Source: Syntrophomonadaceae bacterium (lineage in GTDB: Bacteria > Bacillota > Dethiobacteria > DTU022). Taken from it: a stretch of DNA of 22,387 nt. Positions within the stretch are counted from its first letter, which is position 1; every line of letters begins with the position of its first letter. The stretch is from NCBI GenBank assembly GCA_007131435.1, contig SLQM01000129.1, positions 1 through 22,387 of the forward strand. Reading direction: 5' to 3'. Of this stretch, positions 1 to 7,826 are shown piece by piece. The position numbers were made by a program, and so were the translations under genes. The notes under the pieces were generated by a model that saw nothing but the letters and a program-made list of their open reading frames with translations, was not told the origin of the DNA and searched no databases.

Positions 1-108
1 GTTCCCTTCGGCGGCAGGAAGGGGTCCAGTTACGGTCCGCGGGAACAGGGTCGCTACGCCGTTGAGTTCTATACAACAGTGAAGACTGCTTATACCCTTC
101 CCCTCTAA
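1..108 (+). CDS. Aldehyde dehydrogenase, C-terminal end (partial)
   Basis: The window opens inside a gene read in frame 1, leaving 35 codons before a TAA at 106-108. The visible peptide has the ALDH-superfamily C-terminal signature PFGGRKGSSYGPREQGR followed by AVEFYTTVKTAY. This matches the substrate-tunnel and oligomerisation tail of NAD(P)-dependent aldehyde dehydrogenases. The GPREQG...EFYT..KT pattern is typical of the semialdehyde dehydrogenases (for example 2,5-dioxovalerate/alpha-ketoglutaric semialdehyde type), but the substrate cannot be set from this tail. The catalytic Cys and Glu lie outside the window. It is convergent with the tiny minus-strand ORF at 122-241 and no terminator is visible in the 13-nt gap. 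Confidence 0.85.
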   Translation, partial: VPFGGRKGSSYGPREQGRYAVEFYTTVKTAYTLPL

Positions 109-121
109 AAAGATTGCATCA

Positions 122-241
122 TCAAGAGGTATTATTGTCTTTATCAGTATCGATCTCCCACCAGGCCGTAAAACTGTCAACTGCTTTCTGCAGGTACTCC
201 TGGTTAGTATGAATTCCAATAATTTTTTTATCAGCCATCAT
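122..241 (-). CDS. Tiny ORF, 39 aa, unknown
   Basis: This short minus-strand reading frame begins ATGATG at 241, with an AGGAG ribosome binding site about 5 nt upstream, and ends in TGA at 122-124. The peptide begins MMADKKIIGIHTNQEYLQKA and continues with VDSFTAWWEIDTDKDNNTS. It has no signal peptide, membrane segment or motif I recognise. It lies downstream of, and in the same direction as, the decayed amidinotransferase, so it may be the surviving 5' end of another broken gene rather than a real small protein. The good ribosome binding site is the only positive evidence. Confidence 0.35.
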   Translation of the reverse strand: MMADKKIIGIHTNQEYLQKAVDSFTAWWEIDTDKDNNTS

Positions 242-362
242 TCTCACTCCTATTGTTGAGGAATCAGCCTTGCGGGAAGCAGGTAGAGATAAAACCCCCA
301 TTACCCTGTTTCACTCCATGTTTGATAGATGACCTAACCAACGGGGTGTTGTTTGGTATTTT

Positions 363-777
363 TTAGAAGTAAGACTTAAGTTCGCCACGTCGCCTGATAT
401 CGACGCTGGCACAGTGAAAGCCGCCGCCGATTGTCTCAAAATCGTAAAAGTTGCAGGGTATGGGTTTAAAGCCCCAGTCTTTAAGAGTTCTTATAAACCG
501 CTCTACTTCGCGGTTAACAATAACCCGTTTTTCATCGAGCATGACAAAATTCATCATGATCCTTTTTGGCCGCTTTAAGCATCTCTTCAGGCCATGGCTT
601 GCCGCCATTGATCTTATGAAAATCCCATAGATCTTCGCCGTGCAGGGCAGCCTCCATGATAATATCCCAGGGGGGAACCAGGGCACCTTCGACTACACCG
701 ACGATAATTTCCTCCAGGGGATCCCATTCATTATGAGCATTGACAATGGGGTTTTGTTTCTTCATATCTTTCTGCAT
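363..777 (-). pseudogene. Glycine/inosamine-type amidinotransferase remnant with internal deletion and frameshift
   Basis: The 5' part starts at ATG 777 behind GGAGGAG and reads like the N-terminus of the arginine:glycine amidinotransferase family (NPIVNAHNEWDPLEEIIVG). It runs out of frame near 540 (KKDHDEFCHAR, stop at 532). The other minus frame then gives the family C-terminus: VMLDEKRVIV, GFKPIPCNF and GGGFHCASVDIRRRG, with the catalytic Cys in GGGFHC, ending at 363. Family members are about 350-400 residues; here only about 80 N-terminal and 60 C-terminal residues remain. The middle, which carries the catalytic Asp and His, is gone. The two frames meet in a short stretch (GATGAATTTTGT, about 545-556) that fits both ends, as in a microhomology deletion. 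It is not expected to be functional. Confidence 0.8.
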
Positions 778-861
778 CTTAAAACTCCTCCGTTTTTTGC
801 GACCCAGGAAGACAGGTTACTCGACAGGCTAATTAATTTTAAGCGCATGTTGCCGCCTGCG

Positions 862-2736
862 TCAACTTTGCTTGACTGAGGGTATCACAATGTGACTGGG
901 ATATGCACTATTTCGCTGGACTTCCCAGGTTGGGGTTCCCCGTGATGGATATCTTTTGAAAAGCGATGCATCATGGCCGGCTATAGATATTCTCAGGCGA
1001 TTGCCTTTCTTTACGAGGGCTGCAGTGGCATATAGCGCGACAGGAATTTTTATCACCTGGCCCTGGGGTAATAACACCCCATCGCCTCTTTTATAGGAGC
1101 GCAACTGCGCTAAACCGCGATTAAGCTTGTCTTCAAATTCATTTGAATAACGATGGTGGAGTGCTCTTAAAATACCTTCCGTAATATAGGCAACTTTTCC
1201 ATCGGGAGAAACTACCGAAAAGTAGAGATGAAAAGCGCAGTCTTCGTGTGAAGAAGCAAGGTAGAGGTTAACGATAATACTCCCGGTTATTTCTAAATCT
1301 GCCTGCAGTGGATCCGAAGTATAGGTGAGCAACTTTTTATCTTCTTCCGAACGGTCAGGGTAAAATACCGGCTGCCCGGAAAGCTGCGTATGCCAGCGGG
1401 TTTTCGATCCCGTGGAGGCTGTATAATCTACAGTGTAGCTTTCGCAAGCGCTATCGCACGAGGGAGCATTGGTTGTAAGCGCTGCTTCTTCCGAAAAATA
1501 GTAGATTTTCTCTTTTACCCCCGCCGGCGGCCAGCTACCGGTTCTATGCCAGCTGCCCTTACCGAAGGTGTAGTAAATGATCTCTTTATTCAGTTTTTGC
1601 CCACTATTATCCCGGCAGTAATAATCAAATATTTTGGGCCACTCAGCGACATGATCAGGCCTGAAAAGTGTAACATGATCGGGCTTTTCTTTGAGCAGGG
1701 GGTCCACGAAAGCCTGGCCGCCATGAGACCACGGCCCGATTACAAGCTGTTGAACCCGGTTTGCGTTCATAAACCGGGACAAGGCGCCATCGACCGTATT
1801 TGCATCCAACCAGCCTGCATAGATAAGCATAGGCACTGAAGCTTCATCAAGCAGTTTGGCTCTCTTGCCGCAGGGGGAGATATGGCTGAACAGGTAGCCG
1901 TTTCCAAGATCATCATCCCGGAATTCAATTTTACTGGTCATTTCAAAGATGTCACAATTATTAGTATGCATCTGCAGCACTTCTTTGAGCAGCGCTTTCC
2001 GGCGGTCTTCGTCCACCGGCTTGGTCCCCACAGCAAAAAGCTTATCGAGCAACTGCAGGTAAAATGGCCCCCGCTTTTTATTCATATCAAGAGCGTAATT
2101 GCCCTGCTGCCATTCTTTGATGAACTGCTCGTTATAAACTCCACCGGGAAAGACCAGCTGGTAAGAATCATAATCGCTGTACATGGGTGCTGCAATTTTT
2201 AGGGCATCCCGCCTGTTTATACTGATCAATTCAGCTGTATTGCCGTGATAGGAGATGCCGTAAGCACCTACCCTACCGTTGGACCAGGGCTGTTTAACAA
2301 TCCAGTCTATTACTTCACCCAGGTCAGCAATTTCTTCATCAGCCCAGGGAATAACCCAGGTTCCAAAAGAAGCGCCTGTACCCCGCACGTCAACAACCAC
2401 AACCGCATAACCGGCTTTTTCCCAGGGTTCACATTCGATCTGCAGATTATCTTTTACCCCGAAATGGTAGAGAATCTTCATCAGCGGGCCGGGTTCAAAA
2501 GCCCGGACATACCTGGTTGCACGGATAGCGCATGGCACCTGCTGCCCTTCAGCGAGGTTTGAAGGCAGCCACAGGTCAAGGGCTATTTTGGTTCCGTCAC
2601 GCATGGTTAGATAAAAAGCGCTGTTTTTCTTCAAGCCACCGGCAACTGTTTCTTTCCGGTACCGGGGTGGAATCAATGACAATATAGCCAGGGCAGCTAT
2701 GATGATTGCAAGAAATAGAAAGACGAAGGACCACAT
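862..2736 (-). CDS. CocE/NonD family serine hydrolase (X-Pro dipeptidyl-peptidase S15 type), membrane-anchored
   Basis: This 624-residue alpha/beta hydrolase belongs to the S15/CocE/glutaryl-7-ACA acylase group. An N-terminal hydrophobic helix (residues 1-22) followed by PPRYRKE suggests a membrane anchor. The nucleophile elbow is GAYGISYHG with Ser162. The acid is Asp311 in YAGWLDANT and the histidine is His338 in IGPWSHGG, so the triad is complete. The C-terminal third (about 370-620) is the jelly-roll domain usual for the family, with the VVSPDGKVAYITEGILRA signature. The start is ATG 2736, with AAGGAGG 12 nt upstream. Substrate is unknown: the family hydrolyses amide or ester bonds of peptides and acyl compounds. 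It lies 115 nt downstream of the beta-lactamase-like hydrolase in an apparent operon with the OPT transporter. Confidence 0.85.
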   Translation of the reverse strand: MWSFVFLFLAIIIAALAILSLIPPRYRKETVAGGLKKNSAFYLTMRDGTKIALDLWLPSNLAEGQQVPCAIRATRYVRAFEPGPLMKILYHFGVKDNLQIECEPWEKAGYAVVVVDVRGTGASFGTWVIPWADEEIADLGEVIDWIVKQPWSNGRVGAYGISYHGNTAELISINRRDALKIAAPMYSDYDSYQLVFPGGVYNEQFIKEWQQGNYALDMNKKRGPFYLQLLDKLFAVGTKPVDEDRRKALLKEVLQMHTNNCDIFEMTSKIEFRDDDLGNGYLFSHISPCGKRAKLLDEASVPMLIYAGWLDANTVDGALSRFMNANRVQQLVIGPWSHGGQAFVDPLLKEKPDHVTLFRPDHVAEWPKIFDYYCRDNSGQKLNKEIIYYTFGKGSWHRTGSWPPAGVKEKIYYFSEEAALTTNAPSCDSACESYTVDYTASTGSKTRWHTQLSGQPVFYPDRSEEDKKLLTYTSDPLQADLEITGSIIVNLYLASSHEDCAFHLYFSVVSPDGKVAYITEGILRALHHRYSNEFEDKLNRGLAQLRSYKRGDGVLLPQGQVIKIPVALYATAALVKKGNRLRISIAGHDASLFKRYPSRGTPTWEVQRNSAYPSHIVIPSVKQS

Positions 2737-2851
2737 TTCAGGTAGCTACCTCCTTACACAGTAACTTAATAGTAGAACACCGGTCCGCAAATGCCTGCTT
2801 TCGAGACCGGCGATAAAAATGTGTTTCATAGAAGAAATGCCTTTCTGTGCC

Positions 2852-4354
2852 CTACTGTATTTTTTGCTTTTTAGTAAATACTATATCCCTAACTTCCGGT
2901 TCAAAGGGCACAGCTATACTTTCCACTTCTCCGTCCTTGCCCAGGGTGAATGATACGAGGCCCTGGTAAACTCCGCTTAGTCCGGCTATAAGAGCTGAAA
3001 AGGTGTTGTAATGATAATGGTTAAGGGTGAAAGTTCCCCGGTCATAATACTTTAGCAGCTCCCGGTTGTCATTGTGGGTAACCTTAAGCTCACCACCTCT
3101 TAAATCAACCTTTAACTCTCCATAACCCGGATGCAGGTAGGTGCCCGTATATGCTCGCAGGTCGTGAGTAGGCTCAGTTCCCGTTTTCCGGTTATTTTCA
3201 AATGCGGCCTGCTGCTGTTCAGCGTGTTTTTCTTCCTCCGCTAGAAACAGCTGCACCTGATCCATGCAGCGGTCATCCCAGTTTATTAGCTCTAAGCCAA
3301 GGATATGGTCCGCCAGGGTTAAGGCGGTAGAGAGCATGTAAAGGTTGGCTTCATGCATGTTTGCCATTACTGAAATAGCAAGATCCCGGTCCGGGAAAAT
3401 GAAAAGGGCTGCTACATAACCTTCAATGTTCCCGCCCTGCAGGATCATTCTGTGGCCCCTGTAAGGCATTACGTAACAGCCAAGGCCGTAGTTGGTAAAG
3501 GGGATCTCCGGCAGGGAGAAAGGCAAAATGTCAACATTGCCAAGGTGAACCTGCCACATGTAATCCATGCCCCGTGCAGGTATGATGTTTTTTCCTTCAT
3601 GCATACCCCTGTTCAAATGCAGCGCGGCCCATTTCATAAAGTCAGCGATACTCATATTTAAACCGCCAGCCGGGGCGCATGCTTCGATGTCAAGCACGGG
3701 GAAAGTGACAAATTCTCCATCACTGCCCTGCTTATGGGGAAGCGCGTAATCATCTGCTGCAAGCAGACCTGCCTTTTTAAGGCTGCTGTTATTCAAACCG
3801 AGCGGCTCTAACAGAAACTGCCGGGTATAATCTTCCCAGCTGCTGCCGGTGATCTTTTCAATTACCGCTCCGGCCATCAGGTAGTTCAGGTTTTGATAAC
3901 AAAACCTGGTCCTGATATCCCAGGCCGGTTCCAGGTGTTTAACCAGCTGAAACAGCTCCTGCCTGTTATGGTATGAGCCGTACCAGAAATTATTGTGGGG
4001 CGGAAGGCCGCTGCCATGTGAAAGCAAGTCTGTAATGGTTAACCTTTTTTCGGCCATCTCATCATAGAGCTTAAAGTCAGGAATATAGTTAACCAGCGGC
4101 CTGTGCCATTCAATCAAGCCCTGGTCAACTGCCAGAGCAACTGCTGCCGCTGTAAACGATTTAGTAACAGATCCGATGGGGAAAACAGTATGGCTGCTGA
4201 CTGGCAGGTTATTTTCAGTATCTTTGAGGCCAAAGCAACCGGTAAAAAGCTCTTCTTCCCCGCTGCATACTGAGACTGCTGATCCGGGTATGCCCCAGTA
4301 ATTCATGGCCTTGTGCACAATTTTTCCCGGTTCGTCCTTGTTTATTCTAACCAT
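2852..4354 (-). CDS. Serine hydrolase, beta-lactamase/S12 family with DUF3471-like C-terminus
   Basis: This 500-residue protein has the class C beta-lactamase / penicillin-binding fold. The SxxK motif is SVTK (Ser62, Lys65), the YxN motif is Tyr153-Gln-Asn155, and the third motif appears as LQGGNIEGY (about 305-313), where many relatives have HxGG. SHGSGLPP at 112-119 is also typical of the family. Residues about 395-490 (YTGTYLHPGYGELKV) resemble the small C-terminal barrel found in esterase or D-aminopeptidase-like members. There is no signal peptide, so it is probably cytoplasmic and more likely a peptidase or esterase than a resistance enzyme. The start is ATG 4354 with a moderate AGGTG site. 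It sits 51 nt after the OPT transporter, so co-transcription is likely. Confidence 0.85.
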   Translation of the reverse strand: MVRINKDEPGKIVHKAMNYWGIPGSAVSVCSGEEELFTGCFGLKDTENNLPVSSHTVFPIGSVTKSFTAAAVALAVDQGLIEWHRPLVNYIPDFKLYDEMAEKRLTITDLLSHGSGLPPHNNFWYGSYHNRQELFQLVKHLEPAWDIRTRFCYQNLNYLMAGAVIEKITGSSWEDYTRQFLLEPLGLNNSSLKKAGLLAADDYALPHKQGSDGEFVTFPVLDIEACAPAGGLNMSIADFMKWAALHLNRGMHEGKNIIPARGMDYMWQVHLGNVDILPFSLPEIPFTNYGLGCYVMPYRGHRMILQGGNIEGYVAALFIFPDRDLAISVMANMHEANLYMLSTALTLADHILGLELINWDDRCMDQVQLFLAEEEKHAEQQQAAFENNRKTGTEPTHDLRAYTGTYLHPGYGELKVDLRGGELKVTHNDNRELLKYYDRGTFTLNHYHYNTFSALIAGLSGVYQGLVSFTLGKDGEVESIAVPFEPEVRDIVFTKKQKIQ

Positions 4355-4405
4355 TACACCTGCACCTTCCCCTGCTATAAGAATATACTATTAATCAACT
4401 GTTTT

Positions 4406-6067
4406 TTAAACCATTGGCCCTGTAAAGAGTGATACTACCAGGACCACAATAATTACCAGGGAGAATCCGAGAATTAAACCTCCTGCCAGGTTAATATAGC
4501 GCTGACCGGTCTCCTCTCCCCACTTTTTGTCTACCAGGCCCCTTGCAAGGCCGGCTATCCCGCCGCCCATCATAATTTCCATCGGCAGATAATGGGCAAC
4601 GCCGATTACTGCAGATGGCAGGCCGAACAAACCGAAGAGGGCGCCCAAACCCATCCCGGTACCAAAGCGGAACATGTCGAAAAAGAGCTCGCCGGTGCCG
4701 GAGATAGCAGCTGCAGTGCCGTAGAATAGCTGGGCAAAAACATAAGGCGCTTCGGGAGTGCCAATACCCCTGGTGGCAATCATCAGGTACATAATTACTG
4801 TTCCGACAATCACTCCCGGGACCAGGCCGATAAACTGGGCTTTAAAAAGTTCTGTCGCCTTTGCCCCAATAATATGGCCCGTTTTATAGTCAGTAATTGT
4901 ATCGCTGGCTACTGAGCTAAGCCCTACAGTGATCGAAACCAACAGCAGGGAGATTACAACATCCCTGACTATTAGAAGCACAATCAGCAGCACGATAAGC
5001 TGGAAAAATGAAAATACGCCCATCCCGCTCTGTTCCTTGATCCGGATCACCACGTATGTAAGAAAAACAGAGAGAAAAATTGCTATGAATACTACCAGGG
5101 GATTGACATTAAAGACAAGGTAGAAGAAAATCATTGTTGCTAATACTGTTGCCGCAAGCAATATGGTTACCAGCCTGATTGGCACTTCATCCTTAACATT
5201 GTTATCCATTTCATCCAGGCTAACCATTTTCAAATTAAGCTTTTTAAAGTCCAGGGTCTTAAGCATGAACACTGCAGAACCGAGGATAGTAATCCCCAGG
5301 AAAGCAGATAAATTGAACTGGCTAAAGGCTTCATAATTAACACTGGGATCGGGAAACCAGCCCAGGGAGTAGCCGATAGGGGCATAAACCACATTGGTGA
5401 TCAAGGCGCTGAGGAGCATAAAAAAACCGATCTTTTTCCCCAGGATGTAACCGATACCCAGGGGTAGCGCAGCCAGTGAAATCCTAAAGATAAACCCTTC
5501 AGGCAGCAATCCCGTTATATCGATATTGCCGGGTATGATAAAAGCTACTTCCTGGCCGATAGTCAACACGAAGGCCAGGACGATACCGATGATTAAAAGC
5601 CGCATGTCCGCCGGAGTTTCCACCTTTTCAATTACCTTGGCGCAAGCTACTGATTCAGGATAAATCAGGCTTTTATCATTTAGCATCTGCCTGCGCAGTA
5701 AAGAATTGACGCAAAATCCCAGGATAGATGATAAAAGGGCGATAGCCGGTAATGTAAACCAATTAAACTCATAACCCATCTGCAGGGCAGCAATAAAGGA
5801 TGTGCTCATCACCGCTGCTGATGTCGCAAAAGCTGAACCGGTTGTCTGGGCAATGTTTATTTCATATTTTGTGGCTTTGCCGCCGATAATCGGGATAAAT
5901 AGCATCGCCAGCAGGATCGCTAAAAAAGACTCTGAAAATGTAAAACCCATGGCCATGTACATGTAGTAAATTGATACCTGCACAATTAGGCCGACAACTA
6001 AACCCCATGATATTGCCCTTGCTGTAAAACTTTTTACCGCTATACCGGAACTACTTTTTTCTTCCAT
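4406..6067 (-). CDS. OPT-family oligopeptide/metal-complex transporter
   Basis: This is a polytopic membrane protein of about 553 residues made largely of hydrophobic helices. The stretch SDTITDYKTGHIIGAKATEL near residue 390 matches the conserved D-x-x-x-D-x-KTG-x-x-x-GA region of the OPT superfamily. The helix pattern from about 18 to 550 fits the roughly 14-16 membrane segments of the family. Members import peptides or peptide-like metal chelates by proton coupling. The start is ATG 6067, placed 9 nt after AGGAGG; an in-frame TTG one codon earlier (6070) is possible. It is the first gene of the minus-strand unit whose next two genes are hydrolases, which suggests the imported substrate is then cleaved. 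Its promoter overlaps a palindrome (see 6162-6190). Confidence 0.85.
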   Translation of the reverse strand: MEEKSSSGIAVKSFTARAISWGLVVGLIVQVSIYYMYMAMGFTFSESFLAILLAMLFIPIIGGKATKYEINIAQTTGSAFATSAAVMSTSFIAALQMGYEFNWFTLPAIALLSSILGFCVNSLLRRQMLNDKSLIYPESVACAKVIEKVETPADMRLLIIGIVLAFVLTIGQEVAFIIPGNIDITGLLPEGFIFRISLAALPLGIGYILGKKIGFFMLLSALITNVVYAPIGYSLGWFPDPSVNYEAFSQFNLSAFLGITILGSAVFMLKTLDFKKLNLKMVSLDEMDNNVKDEVPIRLVTILLAATVLATMIFFYLVFNVNPLVVFIAIFLSVFLTYVVIRIKEQSGMGVFSFFQLIVLLIVLLIVRDVVISLLLVSITVGLSSVASDTITDYKTGHIIGAKATELFKAQFIGLVPGVIVGTVIMYLMIATRGIGTPEAPYVFAQLFYGTAAAISGTGELFFDMFRFGTGMGLGALFGLFGLPSAVIGVAHYLPMEIMMGGGIAGLARGLVDKKWGEETGQRYINLAGGLILGFSLVIIVVLVVSLFTGPMV

Positions 6068-6161
6068 CAAACTGCACCTCCTACCAACTTTAGTTTTAAT
6101 AGCCTTTTAATGGGTCTGATATCAGGTGTTGTTCAGACTATTTTATATTTACGATTAATTA

Positions 6162-6190
6162 AAGATAGCACAATGTGACATGAGTGTCAA
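6162..6190 (-). promoter_or_regulatory. OPT-operon promoter with embedded TetR-type operator
   Basis: On the minus strand a -35 TTGACA (6185-6190) and a -10 TATCTT (6162-6167) are separated by exactly 17 nt. The palindrome TGACATGAGTGTCA (6176-6189) covers most of the -35 box. The same layout and almost the same palindrome occur in front of the acyl-CoA ligase gene (9472-9500). A TetR-family gene starts divergently at 6318, so repression by that protein is the natural reading (inference). Confidence 0.7.
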
Positions 6191-6232
6191 TAAGTTTGGC
6201 AGACGATCTCCCCGGCTTGGCAGATGTGTTTT

Positions 6233-6293
6233 AAAGTGTAAGTGTACTTTTGGCGCTTTACACTTTACAAATTTTATCAGTGAACCCTATAAT
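6233..6293 (+). promoter_or_regulatory. tetR promoter with 9-bp inverted repeat
   Basis: The -35 TTTACA (6264-6269) and -10 TATAAT (6288-6293) are 18 nt apart, 24 nt upstream of the TetR GTG start. A perfect inverted repeat AAAGTGTAA (6233-6241) / TTACACTTT (6258-6266), with 16 nt between the arms, runs into the -35 box. It could be a second operator or an mRNA-independent control site. Its sequence differs from the TGACA palindrome. Confidence 0.55.
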
Positions 6294-6317
6294 GTTAGAG
6301 TAAGGAGGAATGCCGGA

Positions 6318-6944
6318 GTGTTTCCTGAAAATTATGAACCTGACGGAAGAAAAAGGCGATCGGCAAAAACCAGGTCGCTTATTATAAAGGCTGCTACTGA
6401 AGTATTCCTGGAAAAAGGCTATAAGGATACCACTTTCAAGGAAATCAGCAGCAAGGCTGGGGTAGGCTACGGGACTATTTATCTCTATTTTAAGAATAAA
6501 GAAGACCTATTAGCGGAAATTGTTAACGATATCATGGGCCGGATCAGGAGCAAAATCTATATTCAATATGCACCCGGCCAGGTTAAGGATGTGAAAGAGA
6601 TAGTTTACAGCCAGGTATACGGAATTCTGACCCTGGTAGAAGAAAACAAAGCGCCGCTTAAAATTCTGTGGAATGCCCTGGCTCATTCGGAAAAGCTGAG
6701 GAACCACTGGAATAATATTTTTGACCAGTTTGTACAGCGGGTAATTGAAGATATTAGCTACTCAAGGCAGCAGGGACTTGCCCGCTCGCTAAACGAAAGG
6801 ATTGTTGCCAAGGCTATCGTATACATGGTAAAGGAATTTTTTTGGGATGTAATTCTTGAGAAAGAAACAGACATCATGGATTTAAGCTTTAACCTGACCG
6901 AGCTCTACACGGAGGGAGCTTATAAAAACACGGTAATTGATTAG
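6318..6944 (+). CDS. TetR/AcrR-family transcriptional regulator
   Basis: This 208-residue one-component repressor has a helix-turn-helix at about residues 38-57 (TTFKEISSKAGVGYGTIYLYF), the classic TetR N-terminal domain, followed by an all-helical ligand domain. I chose GTG 6318 because AAGGAGG lies 9 nt upstream. The frame stays open back to 6180, but that stretch contains the promoter. The gene is divergent from the OPT operon and convergent with the ligase-crotonase operon. Both of those operons have a TGACATRAGTGTCA palindrome in their promoters. The neighbours suggest the ligand is an acyl-CoA or related metabolite, as for FadR-type TetR proteins (inference). Confidence 0.85.
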   Translation: MFPENYEPDGRKRRSAKTRSLIIKAATEVFLEKGYKDTTFKEISSKAGVGYGTIYLYFKNKEDLLAEIVNDIMGRIRSKIYIQYAPGQVKDVKEIVYSQVYGILTLVEENKAPLKILWNALAHSEKLRNHWNNIFDQFVQRVIEDISYSRQQGLARSLNERIVAKAIVYMVKEFFWDVILEKETDIMDLSFNLTELYTEGAYKNTVID

Positions 6945-6984
6945 CACTATCCTGCTACTAAAGAACAGCAACTAAATAAAGAGC

Positions 6985-7788
6985 CTACCTACCTTTGAAA
7001 AGAGGTTTTCGCTTTTCGAAAAAAGCAGAAGCCCCTTCACGAACATCATCTGAAAAACAGCACTGCATAACAGCATCTGTTTCAATGGTCAGCGCTTCTT
7101 CAAGCCCGACTTCAGCTGTCCTGTTCAGGGCATATTTAACCTTTTGAACGGGAATAGGCGCATTGGCAGCTATCTCCCCTGCCCGGACCATCGAATGCTC
7201 AAGCAGCTCACCGGCGCTGAAGACCTTGCTTACCAGGCCGATCTGCTCTGCTTCACAGGCATCGATCTTGCGCCCTGTCAGCAGCAGCTCCTTCGCCCTC
7301 CCAAAACCGATCAGGCGTGGCAGCAGGAAAGTGACCCCGTTGGTTTCGAACAGGCCGATCTTAACCTCAGCAAATTCGAAAACGGCGTTCTCCGAAGCGT
7401 AGCGGATGTCGGAAGCGATGGCTAGCTCTGCCCCGGCCCCGACTGCATAGCCATTAACTGCGCTGATGACAGGAATAGGAAGGGATAGAATCATACGGGT
7501 AATATTTTGCATCATCTCTATATTCTTCCGCACCAGGCTGTAGTCGGCTTCCCCCCCGATCAATTCTTCAAGTTCATTTATATCCTGTCCAGCGCTGAAA
7601 GCTTTCCCGGCGCCTGTAACAAGCAAGCAGCGAATTCGCTTATCGCTCTTAATTTCTTCGATAACAGCTGAAAAATCTAGCCAGGTGTTTTTGCGGAATG
7701 CATTTAAAACTTCGGGGCGATTGATAGTGATCAACCCCACTCCCTCTTCATGGCTGTAAGTAAGATCTTTAAGGTTAATAGTTACCAA
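6985..7788 (-). CDS. Enoyl-CoA hydratase/isomerase (crotonase) family protein
   Basis: This 267-residue crotonase-fold protein has the oxyanion-hole segments AFSAGQD (64-69) and GYAVGAGAE (113-121). Both hydratase glutamates appear retained: Glu121 in GAGAELA and Glu141 in FAEVKIGL. It is therefore likely an active enoyl-CoA hydratase or close relative acting in fatty-acyl or aromatic-acyl CoA metabolism. It follows the acyl-CoA ligase by 38 nt or more, so the pair probably activates an acid and hydrates the enoyl-CoA. The start is uncertain: TTG 7788 directly abuts an AGGGGAG sequence, whereas an in-frame ATT at 7779 is 9 nt from it. No ATG is available near the N-terminus. Confidence 0.85.
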   Translation of the reverse strand: MVTINLKDLTYSHEEGVGLITINRPEVLNAFRKNTWLDFSAVIEEIKSDKRIRCLLVTGAGKAFSAGQDINELEELIGGEADYSLVRKNIEMMQNITRMILSLPIPVISAVNGYAVGAGAELAIASDIRYASENAVFEFAEVKIGLFETNGVTFLLPRLIGFGRAKELLLTGRKIDACEAEQIGLVSKVFSAGELLEHSMVRAGEIAANAPIPVQKVKYALNRTAEVGLEEALTIETDAVMQCCFSDDVREGASAFFEKRKPLFKGR

Positions 7789-7826
7789 CTCCCCTGTTTA
7801 TTTAACTTTATTTATTATAAATCAGC

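Noticed and set aside
532..560. TGA at the end of the amidinotransferase N-terminal frame as another Sec codon
   Set aside because: The sequence after it in that frame is not family-like; the C-terminal family sequence continues in a different frame, so it is a frameshifting deletion.
1390..2562. Plus-strand open frames of 105-149 codons opposite the S15-type hydrolase
   Set aside because: They lack ribosome sites and recognisable protein features; they are antisense shadows of a well-supported gene.
2740..2751. 12-bp palindrome AGGTAGCTACCT overlapping the ribosome site of the S15-type hydrolase
   Set aside because: No loop for a hairpin, inside an apparent operon, and short enough to be chance.
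2780..2810. CCGGTC/GACCGG hairpin as terminator between two hydrolase genes
   Set aside because: Only 6 bp with a 19-nt loop and no T-run; the flanking genes look co-transcribed.
6180..6317. N-terminal extension of the first TetR gene
   Set aside because: The stretch contains its own promoter (6264-6293) and inverted repeat; GTG 6318 has a proper ribosome binding site and the usual TetR length.
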